This document shows, piece by piece, positions 11,351-21,356 of a stretch of 47,500 nucleotides of DNA. The stretch is from Prorocentrum cordatum. Taxonomy: Eukaryota; Sar; Dinophyceae; Prorocentrales; Prorocentraceae. Location of the stretch: the NCBI GenBank assembly GCA_963575745.1, contig CAUYUJ010004002.1, forward strand, positions 1,281,663-1,329,162. The letters run 5' to 3'. Position 1 is the first letter of the stretch. Each line of letters begins with the position of its first letter. The notes below the pieces were generated by a model, which saw only the letters and a program-made list of their open reading frames with translations, was not told the origin of the DNA and made no database searches. Made by a program: the position numbers and the translations under genes.

Positions 11351-11679
11351 CAGGCCCCTAGAATGACCAAAGAAGCTCCCACGAGGTCTCCTCATCCTTC
11401 TCCTCATGCTTTTTTTTCCTGCCTTTCCTTATCCTCCGTTTCCTCCCCCACGTGTTCCCCGAAAGGCTTCCACAATGGCTGGGGGAACACACGGTCCACT
11501 AGTGCGGCCAACCGGTGCCCAATCGTTTGGCCACAGAGACGTAATATAAAAGGCAAGTGACGGCGGTGATTCGCAGTAGGCGTCTTCAATCCGTATTTAG
11601 ATATGGCGCCATACTTAGATGTTACATAATGCATTCTACAAGACGCACGTGCGTCCCCAAGCTCATACAGCACATGGTA

Positions 11680-12215
11680 CAGTGTGTGTGTGTGTGTGCG
11701 TATGTGTGTGCGCGTGTACTGTGCAATGTAGAAAGTATGTGCGTATGTGTCTTGTGTGTGGTGTGTGTGCTGTGTGTTGTGTGACATGTGCAAATGTTCG
11801 TTGAACTTGTATGCTATGTGTGCTACATGTGTGTAGCGTATGTTGGGTATGCTGTGTGTGTTCATTGCATGGGTATGCTGCGTGTGATGGGTGTCCTGTG
11901 TGTGATGTGCGTAAATTGCTGTGCGTGTTACAATTCAACCGTGTATTAATGACGGGTGGCAAAGACGCAAGACCCTTGGAGGCCGAAGTTTGGATTCTTC
12001 GGGCGGAGGGCGACCAATGAAAACGGCAAAGGACGGGTCGTAGAGGCAAGGACACAATGGCACCTAGATGAAGGCGCGCGTCCTCACTAGGCGCGTTGAC
12101 TGTGTGTGTGGTCTGTGTGTTGTAGGTGTTGTGTCTGTTCTGTGTGTGCTGTGTGTGGTGTGCTGCGTGATGTGTGTGCGTGTGTTCTGCGTGCTGTGTG
12201 TTGTACGTCGGGGCT
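11680..12215 (+). repeat. TG-rich tracts around a dispersed repeat
   Basis: Imperfect (TG)n with GTGTGCTGTGTG units at 11680-11935 and 12100-12215. The CAAGAC/CTTGGAGG element copy at 11945-12060 lies between them. From 12,216 to 12,780 no gene was recognised. Confidence 0.75.
11945..12060 (+). repeat. 'GGCCTTGGAGG' element, diverged copy
   Basis: AAGACGCAAGACCCTTGGAG and GAGGCAAGGACAC correspond to parts of the copies at 14905, 19185 and 19670. Confidence 0.5.
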
Positions 12216-12784
12216 CGATGTTGGTCTCAGGCGAAACTGCTTTTTCTAAGAACCGTGCTCAACAGGAGTTCGATACGTAAGATTCAAAACGTCGTATAGG
12301 AAGCATGTCAAATCCCATGTGTTGTGTAGGCTTGAGGTCAAAACATTTGAAGAAGAACATGTGTTGGAACCGCAACGTCGCGGCCTGCTTGAGGGGGGCT
12401 TCCGATGTTAAGAATGTTCGAAGATGGCCCGAGCGAGAAGGCTACAAACATAGGCACCCAGCGACAATGAAATCGCCTCTAAAAAATCGCCCCCTGACTA
12501 TTGTTGGGCTGTTTTGAGAATTCCTCCTGTGGAGGGACACGCCCGACGTAACTCGGAGTTCTTTCCTGCCTGGCGAGGGCTCCCGGAGGCCGAAAGGGCC
12601 AAACACCTCCACGGCGCGAGCACGCCTGGGCTCTGGGCCACGACTCGACCCCTCGGGGCGGGCCGGGGCCACTCCCTAAGGCGCCCTCGGCGAGGCGCCG
12701 CTGCTGGAGAGCACCGTCGAGGCTGCCACAACCTTCAGTCTGCATTTACATGTATTCGTGGCGCGAACAGGTCTGGGTACAGTC

Positions 12785-12957
12785 GGGGGCTTGACCTAAG
12801 GAACCCAAAATAAGGAACGAGGCCCCTTTTTTCCATGAGTTCAAGTTCGATTTCCGGTCGAAAACATCAGGAAAACCTGAGGCAAGCTGCGAAACACTTA
12901 AGGAACGCGGAGCCCCTCCCCAACGAAAAGGGTTCCTTCTTCCGGGCCCCGACTGTA
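12785..12957 (+). repeat. 'AAGGAACCC' element, copy 1
   Basis: It aligns along about 170 bp with 15770-15940: shared AAGGAACCC, GAGGCCCCTTTTTT, CGGAGCCCCTCCCCAACG (CGG/TCG variant) and AAAGGGTTCCTTCTTC followed by CCCCGACTGTA. Confidence 0.8.
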
Positions 12958-12982
12958 CCTTCCCCTCTCCTTACTGGGTAAG

Positions 12983-13106
12983 AGTGACCTTTGGTGCGCG
13001 GCTTGTGGGGGGGCCACGGGGGGGCCAAGCACGAGCGCGCAAGGCGCGACCATCGCATCGCGTTCGGCAATCGGAGGGCCTCGCTGGGCCCGCACCAAAG
13101 GTCACT
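12983..13106. repeat. MITE-like element with 16-bp perfect terminal inverted repeats
   Basis: AGTGACCTTTGGTGCG at 12983-12998 is mirrored by CGCACCAAAGGTCACT at 13091-13106, 124 bp in total. It lies just beyond the 3' end of the transporter gene. Confidence 0.8.
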
Positions 13107-13359
13107 CCTGCGAGGGGTCAGTCTTACGCGTGCACGTCGTTCATTTCTAATCTTGCTCATTTCTAATTGTGCTCGTTGCTAATTGTTCCTGGCCCCCCTA
13201 GGTGGCCAGGAAGAGGCCCAGGATGGAACAAGTAGAAATGAAAGGATCTTGGCCCCCCAAAAAATCATAGACCATTCAAAGAATTAGAAACCAACCATGT
13301 GTAGTCGATTACGCAGTCCCCCCCCCGTCCTTCCTCCAACCCGGCGAGCCTGGCGTGGC

Positions 13360-13494
13360 TCAGGCGGCCCCGTAGGAGGCCTCGCCCTGGGCGCCGCGGC
13401 CCTTCCAGCCCGCGGGCGGCTGGTCCGGGCCCCTGCAGGCGGCACCGAGCATCCACACGGAGCCCAGCGTGACGCACCCGGCGATCATCCAGGC
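13360..13494 (-). CDS. CDF-like transporter exon 8 (last), end of TM6 and C-terminus
   Basis: 135 nt including TGA, residues 230-273. It begins AWMIAGCVTLGSVWMLGAAC, completing TM6. A short polar tail rich in Gly, Pro and Ala ends at GEASYGAA. The acceptor is TGACCTCAGCTCAG; the second AG gives the right phase. CDF proteins normally carry an 80-100 residue ferredoxin-like cytosolic domain here. It is missing, so this is a CTD-less CDF, a truncated copy, or one splice form with further exons not recognised below 13,360. A 217-bp intron separates it from exon 7. Confidence 0.62.
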   Translation of the reverse strand, partial: AWMIAGCVTLGSVWMLGAACRGPDQPPAGWKGRGAQGEASYGAA

Positions 13495-13711
13495 CTGAGC
13501 TGAGGTCAGAAACGCGGGGTGTGCGTTCCCTCTGCCTTGCCCCGAGACACAAAACAACAGAGCGGCGGCACCGAAAGCAGAGCCGAGCCCCAAAACGGCG
13601 CGAGCGCGAGTCCCAGTGCGCAAAGAACAGATGCCGATACGGGAGGCACATCGATCTTGAATTCGCAACCAAAGACGGCCCAGCGTTTTGCACACCATCT
13701 AAGATCCAGGC

Positions 13712-13749
13712 GCAGATGGCGTCGACGTAGGCGGAGTTCTTGAAGACGC
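13712..13749 (-). CDS. CDF-like transporter exon 7 (micro-exon), start of TM6
   Basis: 38 nt, phase 1 to 0, completing the Gly codon 217 and giving VFKNSAYVDAIC (218-229). The acceptor is ACCTGGGAAG. The D-A-I-C segment matches the conserved Asp-Ala opening of CDF TM6 ('ADAxC'). The preferred end is ATCTGC before a GC donor (GCCTGG). The eight bases GCCTGGAT follow the exon and are repeated at the start of exon 8, so the exact junction can slide; the encoded protein is unchanged if the duplicated AW codons are taken from either side. Confidence 0.62.
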
Positions 13750-13975
13750 CTTCCCAGGTATCCGACGGTATGCTCTGCTCTGTTATCCTGGCGCCTCTTT
13801 ACTCTCTCTCGATGTTTCGGCCGCTGGGGGGGGCCGACTTCGCGCCCCGTGGCCATCAAGATCGGACCCGGGCCGGGGCGGAGAACTGCCCCCGGGGAAG
13901 GGGGGCCGGGAGCTCTGGGGCCGCGGATTGAGAACGTCATCTCGGCAGATATCTGGGATAGTTGGGGGGTTTCCT

Positions 13976-14101
13976 CCTTCCCTCTCCTCCACCTCCTCCT
14001 CCTTCCCTCCTCCTCCTCCTCCTCCTCCTCCTCCTCCTCCTCCTCCTCCCCCTCCCCCTCCTCCTCCTCCTCCTCCTCCTCCTCCTCCTCCTCCTCCTCC
14101 T
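13976..14101 (+). repeat. (CCT)n tract
   Basis: Nearly pure CTC/CCT triplets in intron 6 of the transporter gene; (GGA)n on the transcribed sense. Confidence 0.95.
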
Positions 14102-14217
14102 GTGATCGCTGGATCGGCGCTCGATGTCGCCGATCGATCGGCGACAGGCCCACGGCAGCGGATCCCATCGCGCCTGAGCGGGGCGGGCTATCGGGCCCCT
14201 GTGGGCCGATGAGCGAT

Positions 14218-14295
14218 CCCAGGCCCGCGACGTCGTGTTTTTTTTTCGCGGCGTCGACCCCGAGAGGTCTGGGCCCCTGCCCTGGGAGGGGTTAT
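14218..14295 (-). repeat. 'GACCCAGGATGAA' element, partial, minus orientation
   Basis: It matches the right half of the copies at 16515 and 41955 in reverse complement (GACGTCGTG, GTCGACCCC, AGGTCTGG, CCCTGGGAGGGG). Confidence 0.55.
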
Positions 14296-14296
14296 T

Positions 14297-14455
14297 GAAG
14301 GGGAACTGGGACACACAAATAAATACACACAGATACAAATACCCTCCATACCTTCCCATTTTTTCTGGATTTCTGTCTTCCCCCCCACTTCCCATGTTTT
14401 CCCATATTTTCCTGGGGGTCGCCGATTAATTGTGTCTGTGTGTTTTTGTCCCCTC
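14297..14455 (+). repeat. 'GGGACACACAAATA' MITE-like element, copy 1
   Basis: It begins GGGACACACAAATA and ends AATTGTGTCTGTGTG and TTTTTGTCCCC. The ends are a loose inverted repeat. It aligns with 16868-17042, including TTCCCATATTTTC. Confidence 0.75.
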
Positions 14456-14639
14456 CTAAGTTATGCATCCTGCACCGATTGTTGACGGCCCCGAGGCCCG
14501 GGAGAGGCCCCCGGAGGCCGACAATAGCGAACACCTCTCGTCGCGATTTGCTCAAAACGCGAGGGGGTCAAGGATGGGGGGTCGATGCAACCCCCCCTGT
14601 CCCTGACTGGTAGAGAAGCAAGCAGCGACACAAACATAG

Positions 14640-14790
14640 AATCAAGATTCAGAGGCCCGCGCAGCTGTCTCGGGCAGGCGCTGGGACCTCCCTCCCCCGG
14701 CGCGATGTGCGCGCGCCAGGGGCGGCGCCGGGGGCGACGCCAGGGGGCCTCAGCGCAGATCCGATGAATCCGCACGGACCTACGAGTTTT
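14640..14790. repeat. Long-hairpin family 'GCGCAGATCC', copy
   Basis: Inverted arms around GGACCTCCC...GCGCGCCAGGGGCGG. It ends GCGCAGATCCGATGAATCCG, then CACGGACC. It belongs to the family best seen at 15505 and 44975, but is diverged. Confidence 0.55.
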
Positions 14791-14904
14791 CATGTTTTTG
14801 TGTCGTTGATTGCTACTCTGTCTGAGGCAGGGAAGGGATGCATGGACCCCCATCGTCGCCAGGTGCCCGAAAGCTCGTCTACAGTCAACCCGTATAACGA
14901 GGAT

Positions 14905-15056
14905 GCGCGGTTAGGATGCAAGGGCCTTGGAGGGCCAGGTCAACGTTTTTTCTAGCGAGGTTGGCCAGCGCAAGTCGCTAAGGACCGGCCGAAGGGGCAA
15001 AGATGCCAGGGCACCCTCGGAAAGTCGCTCATCCTTACTATGCGGGTCGACTGTAT
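14905..15056 (+). repeat. 'GGCCTTGGAGG' element, copy
   Basis: GGATGCAAGGGCCTTGGAGG, GGCCAGCGCAAGTCGCTAAG and CATCCTTACTATGCGGGTCG are shared with the copies at 19185 and 19670. Confidence 0.8.
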
Positions 15057-15254
15057 GTCGTTGCTTGCTCCCGTGCCTGATGGGGGAGGCGAGCCTCGGG
15101 AACTCGTTGAGGCTCCCGCTCCCGTGGGGAGGAGGCGGAGCTCCGGCCGACGAGACCAGCGCGCCCCGCCCCCCCCCCGCCCTTCAAAAGAAAGGCCCCG
15201 CAAAAGGAAAGCCGCCCGCGGAAGAGACCCAGACCTGGGACGTCCTGCGGGTTT

Positions 15255-15450
15255 GTTGCAACGTTTTGGCGGCGCGCAGGGGGTGGGGGGTATGGGGCAG
15301 GGGGGAAGGCTTCTGCGAAGGAGGCTGTTCTTAAAAGGCGCGGGCCTCGCATCGATGGGTGAGGCCCGCGCCTTCTAAGGAGCAGCCTCCTTCGAAGAAG
15401 CCTTCTCCCCCTGAACCTGCCCCCTCTGCGCGTGGCCGAATATTTGCATG
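15255..15450. repeat. Foldback family 'CTTCTNAGAAG', copy 1
   Basis: It starts AACGTTTTGGCGGCGCGCAG and ends CCCCCTCTGCGCGTGGCC. The arms are largely self-complementary around GCGGGCCTCGCATCGATGGG. It aligns with 26805-26985 and 39765-39950. Confidence 0.8.
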
Positions 15451-15504
15451 GCCCCCAGAGGTCCGAAGCTTAGAAAAAGAAAATGTGCACAAACATGAAC
15501 TTCC

Positions 15505-15645
15505 GACGGTTCGCGCGGACTTCTTGGATCTGCGCTGGACCCCCCTCCCCGGCTCTCGGGGAGCGCGCCAGCGGCGGCGGCGGAGGCGCCACCAGGGGGG
15601 TCCCAGCGCAGATCCAAGACACCCCCGCAGACCGTCAAAAGCTCA
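15505..15645. repeat. Long-hairpin family 'GCGCAGATCC', good copy
   Basis: Left arm TTCTTGGATCTGCGCTGGAC, then CCCCCT. The right arm reads AGGGGGGTCCCAGCGCAGAT, then CCAAGA. The inner arms are GGCGCGCT-like. Confidence 0.85.
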
Positions 15646-15769
15646 CGTACATGCCGTCTTCCGCTCTTCGAGGATATTTGCATGCCCCCCAGGTCCCTTT
15701 CCCCTCGGCGAGGGTAGGGTTCGGATTTCGCCGCCGACTGGTCTCGGTTTTCGGATCATACCGTCGAGG

Positions 15770-15940
15770 CGTTGACCAAAGGAACCCTCAATAAGGCAAG
15801 AGGCCCCTTTTTTTCGTGAGTAAGACGCCGACTTCCCATCGAAAACTGGAGGGTAACCTTAGGCAAGGTGTGGAGCAATCAAGGAACATCGAGCCCCTCC
15901 CCAACGGAAAGGGTTCCTTCTTCAGCGCCCCGACTGTAAC
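15770..15940 (+). repeat. 'AAGGAACCC' element, copy 2
   Basis: See 12785-12957. It differs by scattered substitutions and small indels. Confidence 0.8.
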
Positions 15941-16514
15941 GCAGGCCTCCGGCTGCCGTGCCGGACGGCCCAGGCACCACCAGAGCTCCCTCGGCGAGGC
16001 GCCGCTGCTGGAGGGCACCCCGCTGCTGGAGGGCTGCCGAAGAACCGATGAGAACGTCCGGAAGCCTCGATCCTCGAGGTGTCTCGTCCCAAGCCGTGCT
16101 GTGGACAGTCCTGCGGCCCCACGAGAAACCGCCGACGGCCCCAAACCCGCGCGTGGCGATCTTCTTCTTCGCGGTGCGGGCAGGTCTGATAGCAGGGGTC
16201 CCCTCCTGGGCTCGGCCCCGGGCTTGCTAAGGGGCTCGGGCTAGGTCGGGCACGTCCTCCTACAGGCGGGTTCTGGAGGAATGAAGCGTGGTCAAATTAA
16301 AATCAACGATTCAAAAGAACATGAGCAAATCGTCCCAACACTAATTTTTACCATTCTGGAATATTGCTCCTGTAGGGGGATATGCCCGACTTAATGCTAA
16401 GGGCTCGGGGTGTCATCAGCGGGTGCCAAGGTGGGATATATCTGGCCGAGCCTGGCTTACAGCACAGGCCTGCTCGCGTCGTGGAAAAAGCACGACGGAC
16501 GTTTCTCGCTATCT

Positions 16515-16665
16515 GCGGCCTCCAGCGGCCCTCATTGGGCCTCGGGATCGTCGAAACACGACTCAGGATGAACAACCAGTCGCTGGGGAGGGGTCCAGAC
16601 CTGTGGGGGTCGACGTTGTAAAACATGTAAAACAAATCACGACGTCGGGGGTCTGGGCATTGCCC
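16515..16665 (+). repeat. 'GACCCAGGATGAA' element, copy
   Basis: GGGCCTCGGGATCGTC, CGACTCAGGATGAACA, GGGGAGGGGTCCAGACCT, GGGGGTCGACGT and AATCACGACGTCGGGGGTCT are shared with 27585 and 41955. Confidence 0.75.
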
Positions 16666-16867
16666 ACGCAAAAAAAAACGATGCCGGCCTAAACTCTCCG
16701 CTTTGCGGGAGCAGCGGCACGCACACCGATTATTTAGCTACATCGTGTGCGGGCAGAAAAGAGGAGAGGCGGGAAAGAGCGGGCAGGGGCGGCTCTCTCA
16801 GACAGTGCAGATCTACGATGGTCCGGGCACTGGGTTGCAGATGCCCCACGTGGCTTAGGTGAAGGGG

Positions 16868-17042
16868 CCCTGGGACACACAAATAGAAACTGTGGAAACA
16901 TATGGGGAGTCCTGTCATTAATGACAGTACTCCCCATCAGTTCCCACATTTTCTGGGTTCTCGTCTCCCCCCCACTTCCCATATCTTCCCATATTTTCTG
17001 GGGAATCGACGATGAATTGTGTCTGTGTATGTTTTTGTCCCC
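16868..17042 (+). repeat. 'GGGACACACAAATA' MITE-like element, copy 2, with internal palindrome
   Basis: Same ends as 14297-14455. A palindrome at 16903-16936, centred on CATTAATG with ACTCCCCA outer arms, is an insertion relative to copy 1. Confidence 0.75.
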
Positions 17043-17499
17043 CCTGATCAGATCTGGGACGTCCTCCCCCCCCGGAGCCGCCAGCTCTCCTCCCGAGCCG
17101 TCAGGCGGCGGCCCCCGCCGCCGGCGCGGCGCGCCCGAAGAGCCCCTCCTCTTTTCCCTCCAGGGCCCGCTCCGGGTGCTGCCAGAAGTGCCCCCGGCCC
17201 AAGGTGCCCTCGGCTCTTCGCGCCCTCCTGGAGCCTCCGGGGCCCTCTGGCCCTTGCGAGGGGTGCCCCGTGGAGGCCGTCTGGGCCCCCCCGAGAATCC
17301 TGGGGGCACCTCGGGCCCGGGGTACCTCCAGTAGCACCCGACCGCTTGGCCCGAGTGCTGCGAACGCGGGCTCCGTCGCCCCGACGGCGGCAGACCGCGG
17401 GATCCGGCGCTGCGGAAGCAACGCAGCACGTCGCGACGAGTCACCACCGCGGCCCCGAACCCAGCCCTGCTGCGGCAAATTCCCCAGGCCGGGCCGACC

Positions 17500-17580
17500 T
17501 GTGATGGCCCCGGGGGGCGAGACCGGGCGGAAACGCCCGGCGCAAGAAAGTCGCAGCGCCCGGATCTGAGGAGCCATTTC
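17500..17580 (-). repeat. 'GATCCGGGCGCTGC' repeat, copy 1
   Basis: GTGATGGCCCCGGG and GCAGCGCCCGGATC are shared with 21115-21200. It lies just downstream of exon 6, inside intron 6. Confidence 0.6.
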
Positions 17581-17594
17581 TGGTCAGCGCGCGC

Positions 17595-17706
17595 CTGCTT
17601 TCAGCAGCCCTCCCGCGACCGCCATGAGGAACGTCCTCGCGACGTCGGTGGCGACGTGGAGGACCACGCCGTACACGTTGAGGTTGTGCTCGGCGCCAAG
17701 CGCGCA
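17595..17706 (-). CDS. CDF-like transporter exon 6, TM5 with second HxxxD motif
   Basis: 112 nt, phase 0 to 1, residues 180-216 plus one base of codon 217. The translation opens CALGAEHNLNVYGVVLHVAT, then DVARTFLMAVAGGLLKAG. In CDF proteins TM5 starts with a H-N-x-N-x-x-[GA]-x-x-L-H-V-x-x-D pattern. Here H196 and D200 stand in the transport-site positions, matching H59 and D63 of TM2. An H-D/H-D arrangement is typical of Zn-selective ZnTs (known). The acceptor is ACGGGCAG. The exon ends AAAGCAG before a GC donor (GCGCGC); reading on in frame would hit a stop after three codons, which supports the splice. Confidence 0.74.
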
Positions 17707-17739
17707 CTGCCCGTCTTGGCACCTCCCCCTCTACAACTC

Positions 17740-17960
17740 CCTCCCCCCTCTGACCTCCTCCCTCGTCGTCCTCTTCCCTCCTCCATCCTCCTCCTCCCTC
17801 CTTTTCCCTCCTCCCCCCTCCTCCCCTCCTTCTCCTCCTCCTCCTCCTCCTCCTCTAACATTCTCTCCGCCTCGCCCCCAGGGCCAAATATTCACACAAA
17901 ACCATGAACCTCGGCCTCGAACCTCCTCCTCCTCCTCCTCCTCCTCCACCTCCTCCTCAT
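17740..17960 (+). repeat. CTC/CCT-rich tracts
   Basis: Impure pyrimidine triplets 17740-17860 and (CTC)n 17922-17960, in intron 5. Confidence 0.85.
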
Positions 17961-18164
17961 CGTGTTTCAAGAATGGGCGGCCGAACTTATTCTGGAGCGC
18001 GTCCTGGCCAGAATCTCGGGGTGGTTCCAGAAGTGACGACGAGAGCGCGCCTGGAGCCCCCCCCCCCCCAGAACAAAAACATCCAATGTCAACCGCTTCA
18101 ACCCTCGATCCTTCTCCCAGTGCTGCCCATCGCGGCGATACCCGGGGGAGAACGTGCGCGCGCG

Positions 18165-18266
18165 CTTCGTCGTCGCCGTCGCGTCGCTGTCGCCGTTGGC
18201 GCAGTGGCCGTTGCCGTTGCCGTTGATATCGTCGTGATCGTCGTCATCGTCGTCGTCGTCGTCGTC

Positions 18267-18311
<45 letters not shown>

Positions 18312-18317
18312 TTCGGT

Positions 18318-18376
<59 letters not shown>

Positions 18377-18427
18377 GGTCGTCGGTTGTCGTCGTCGTCG
18401 TTGGTTGTCGTCGGCGTCGTCGTCGTC
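18165..18427 (+). repeat. (GTC)n microsatellite
   Basis: Long GTC/GTT triplet tract abutting the 3' edge of exon 5; it blurs the splice donor. Confidence 0.9.
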
Positions 18428-18516
18428 TCGGCACCCGGGGTGGAACGCGGCGTGGAGGCTCATCTGCACCTTCTCGCCCCCTCCCGGGGTGCAGAAGCGC
18501 GGCACCTTGGCGCCTG
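18428..18516 (-). CDS. CDF-like transporter exon 5, TM4-TM5 loop
   Basis: 89 nt, phase 1 to 0, completing codon 150 and giving residues 151-179 (GAKVPRFCTPGGGEKVQMSL then HAAFHPGCR). The acceptor is CTTACCCGCAG. In CDF/ZnT proteins the TM4-TM5 loop is often His-rich. Here it is short, with two His and two Cys, so it could bind metal; that is inference. The 3' edge lies where the sequence runs into a (GAC)n tract, so the donor (CGA before GACGAC, a GA donor) is the least certain in the gene. The phase fits both neighbours. Confidence 0.58.
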
Positions 18517-19184
18517 CTGCGGGTAAGGCCCACAAGGCACAATATGTCAGAAACCTGAGGAGGAGGAGGCGGAGGAAGAGGAAGAGGAGCAGCAGGAGGA
18601 GGGAGGAGAGCGGGGGAGAATCGACGGGAGGAGAACGCGGGAGATAGAAGGAGGGAGCACCACACCGGCCCGAAAGGGTCAACACATGCCCATGCAAACA
18701 ATGCCTCAGAAATCCTCCTCCTCCTCCTCCTCCTCATCATCATCATCATCAAACCCGTCAGCGAGCCCCGCACGGTTCCTCCTCTCCAGGAGGGGCAACC
18801 AACCAAAAAAAGGGCAGGTCCTCAGGCCAGGCCGGGCCGACCTTGGCCCAGGAGGGCAGGGAGGGCCCGGGGGAGGCTCCTCCAGGACGCCGAGCTCGGC
18901 CGCGAGGCACTCCCGAGGGGGCACCGGCAGAGGGGCTGCCGGGCCGACCCGCGCCCGTTCCGTCGGGGGGGGGGGGCCCCGCCGCGCGAGGCACGAGGCC
19001 CACCGGCGCCCCCGGCCGACGGAGCGAGCGAGCCCAGAGCGAGCCGACGCGAGAGCGCTCCGACCCAGGGGCGCCCCAGGGGAGGCCGACGGACGCGCAC
19101 GCGGCGCAGAGGACCACACGCATTCGCCCGCGGGCCCCCTCGGGACCTTCGGCGGTGCAGCCGGCCCGCATCATCAGGATCCGC
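18517..19184. other. Intron 4 sequence, no gene recognised
   Basis: It contains a GGA-rich stretch (18555-18660), a TCC/TCA tract (18714-18752) and a short CTC tract. The open frames here are Arg/Pro-rich shadows. Confidence 0.5.
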
Positions 19185-19335
19185 GGTAAGGATGCAAGGG
19201 CCTTGGAAGGCCATCTCGAAGTTTTCTGGGCGGGGCGCGGCCAGCGAAAGTGGCCAAGGATGGACCGAGGAGGCAAGGATGCAAGGGTACCCTGAGGACA
19301 GTTGCCCATCCTTACTATGCGGGTCGACTTTACTG
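19185..19335 (+). repeat. 'GGCCTTGGAGG' element, copy
   Basis: AAGGATGCAAGGGCCTTGGA, GGCCAGCGAAAGTGGCCAAG and CATCCTTACTATGCGGGTCG. It runs directly into the hairpin element at 19320-19430. Confidence 0.8.
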
Positions 19336-19430
19336 GGCCCCCCTCCCTGGCGCGCGGAGCGCGCGCCGCCAGGGGGGGCCCAAGCGTGCAGCCAAGAACT
19401 CCGCGCGGACCGCCAACAGTTTATGTTTAT
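19320..19430. repeat. Long-hairpin family, copy
   Basis: GGGCCCCCCTCCCTGGCGCG is mirrored by CGCCAGGGGGGGCCCAAGCG, followed by ACTCCGCGCGGACC and the flank CAGTTTATGTTTATGCCG. A short (TTC)n tract follows at 19441-19466. Confidence 0.8.
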
Positions 19431-19669
19431 GCCGTTGGTGTTTCTTCTTCTTCTTCTTCTTCTTCGGCGCAGACCCCCTCAGGACCTTCGATGGGGACCT
19501 CCAGGAACGAATGGCCACGGGCGTGCCAAGGCCCGAGGCCCGCCTGGGTATCGCCCGCCCCCCCCCACCTCGGCAGCTGGGGCAGCCGAGCCGCCGGCAG
19601 CCCTTCTATGCTCAGGCTGCCGGCGGAAGTCTCTGGAGGTGTTTTTTAGTGGAGTCTACCCGTATGATA

Positions 19670-19835
19670 AGGATGTATGATAAGGATGCGCGGTACGGAT
19701 GCCAGGGCCTTGGAGGACCAGGTCAACGTTCTTCGAACGAGGCCGGCCAGCGCAAGTCGCTAAGGATGAGCCGAAGAGGCAAGGATGACTGGGTGGCCTT
19801 GGAAAGCTGCTCGTCCTTGCCATGTGAGTTGACTG
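19670..19835 (+). repeat. 'GGCCTTGGAGG' element, copy
   Basis: GATGCGCGGTACGGATGCCA, GGGCCTTGGAGGACCAGGTC, GGCCAGCGCAAGTCGCTAAG and CTCGTCCTTGCCATG. Confidence 0.8.
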
Positions 19836-20189
19836 CTGACTGCAAGAAAGCACCTCCGGACTGCTGGCCACATCCAGTGCCTGAGGGGCTGTCGACAACC
19901 TGGGGAGGGCAGCTCGGGGAAGCTCTGCAGGGGGAAGCTCGCCCAACTCCACATGCTGAAGCCTCGAGAGGGGGACATGGTCGAATGACCCCTCGCTCGC
20001 AACAAAAGGCCTCGAAAGTCGAAACCTTTCTGGCGACTCCATGGCAACCCTGGAGCCCTGGGCGACGATGACGAAAGTGGCGACGACGGCGGCGACGGTC
20101 CCTGAACGTCTCCAGAGGGACGGAGGTCCCAGGAAGCCTCCGACTACCAGCGAATACCCAGAGGGCGAAAACACGGCCTTTTAGAGGTG

Positions 20190-20315
20190 CGCGCGAATTT
20201 CGTGGACCGGCGCTAGAAGGCGGCGCCTTCGGCGCTGCCTCTGGCGCGCTCCGCGCGCCTGGGAGCTGGGTCCAGCGTCGATCCAAGAAATCCGCGCGAA
20301 CCTCCTGTCACGCCA
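20190..20315. repeat. Long-hairpin family, copy
   Basis: GCGCGAATTTCGTGGACC on the left is mirrored by GATCCAAGAAATCCGCGCGA on the right, with GGCGCGCTCCGCGCGCC near the centre. Confidence 0.75.
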
Positions 20316-20319
20316 AATC

Positions 20320-21110
20320 ATCCTCGGCCCGCGGCCTTCCTGAACGATGGCGGCGACTACTGCGCTAGAGCGGTCCTGAGCAAGAGCGATCCTTGGTGCG
20401 CGGCAAAGCCAAGCGCGCAAGCATGCGCATGCGGCGCAGCGTAGCAGGTCTTTTTCGATGTGGGAATCAAACAACAGCGCAACGAGTGTTCAACTGGGCG
20501 CGCGCAGCTGGTGTGACGGTATCGGTTTTCTATCTTCTATACTAGCGGCAGGATCGAAACAATAAGCTGCTGCACAGCGCAGCAGGTCCGTGCAGCACCA
20601 CCAGGAGCTGAACGCCCCAAGACGGCCCGGCAACATGCGGCGTCGGCCGCCCACGCCGACGCGCCAGAGCCATCGTGCCCGGCCGGCCACGAGAGGGGAG
20701 AGGGCAGCCCGGGGAGAGGGGGACCTGGAGTCTTAGAACTGGGCGCCAACACCAACACAGGGCGCTGCCTCTACCGGGGGAGGATGGATCCTGGATTTCG
20801 GCGTCGGTGGTAATATTTCGGCCACCTGGGAAGCCCGAGTGCAGGAGTGCCATCACCGAGATCGGGATCATCCTCCCTCGGTGGAGGCACACCGCCGATG
20901 TTCGTGTTGGTGTCAACCTCCAGGCCTCCGAGGGGCGGCGCGACAGACGGAAGAAGGACGAGCAGGATCAGAGGCAGGAGGGTAAGTAAGTGCTGGGGAT
21001 ATCCCTTTGGGCCCGCACCAAGCCCTGAGGTCCGGAGTTGAGACAACATGGCGACATCGCGAGAAATCATCCCCCGAGCTCTGCACCCCATCTTCCTGCC
21101 GCATTCTCCG
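20320..21110. other. Intron 4 sequence, no gene recognised
   Basis: Non-repetitive to the eye apart from a TTGGTGCGCGGC motif near 20393 that resembles the end of the 12983-13106 element. No reading frame has convincing protein character. Confidence 0.4.
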
Positions 21111-21114
21111 AGCT

Positions 21115-21200
21115 GGATCGATCCGTGATGGCCCCGGGACCCGAAACGAGGAAGAAACCGGGTGTGAACAAGCTGCAGCGCCCGGATCCCAGGGAAGGTC
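21115..21200 (-). repeat. 'GATCCGGGCGCTGC' repeat, copy 2
   Basis: It aligns with 17500-17580: GTGATGGCCCCGGG and CAGCGCCCGGATCCC. Confidence 0.6.
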
Positions 21201-21356
21201 ACTCTGGCGAAGGGTCGCTCTCGCGTCTGGCCAAGCTGCGGCGGCGGCGGCGGCCTGAGCCCTGGCGAGCGGCCCGGCGTTCCCGCGAGGGCGCGTCCTG
21301 CGGCACGTCCTCCGGCAGGGCCGCAGGGGCGATCGCCTCTGGCTGCAGTGGCTGCG

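Noticed and set aside
13506-13711. Hydrophobic translations in the intron between exons 7 and 8
   Set aside because: Two frames look membrane-like (for example PPVSASVLCALGLALAPFWG), but neither is in phase with both neighbours, while skipping 217 bp gives a continuous TM6.
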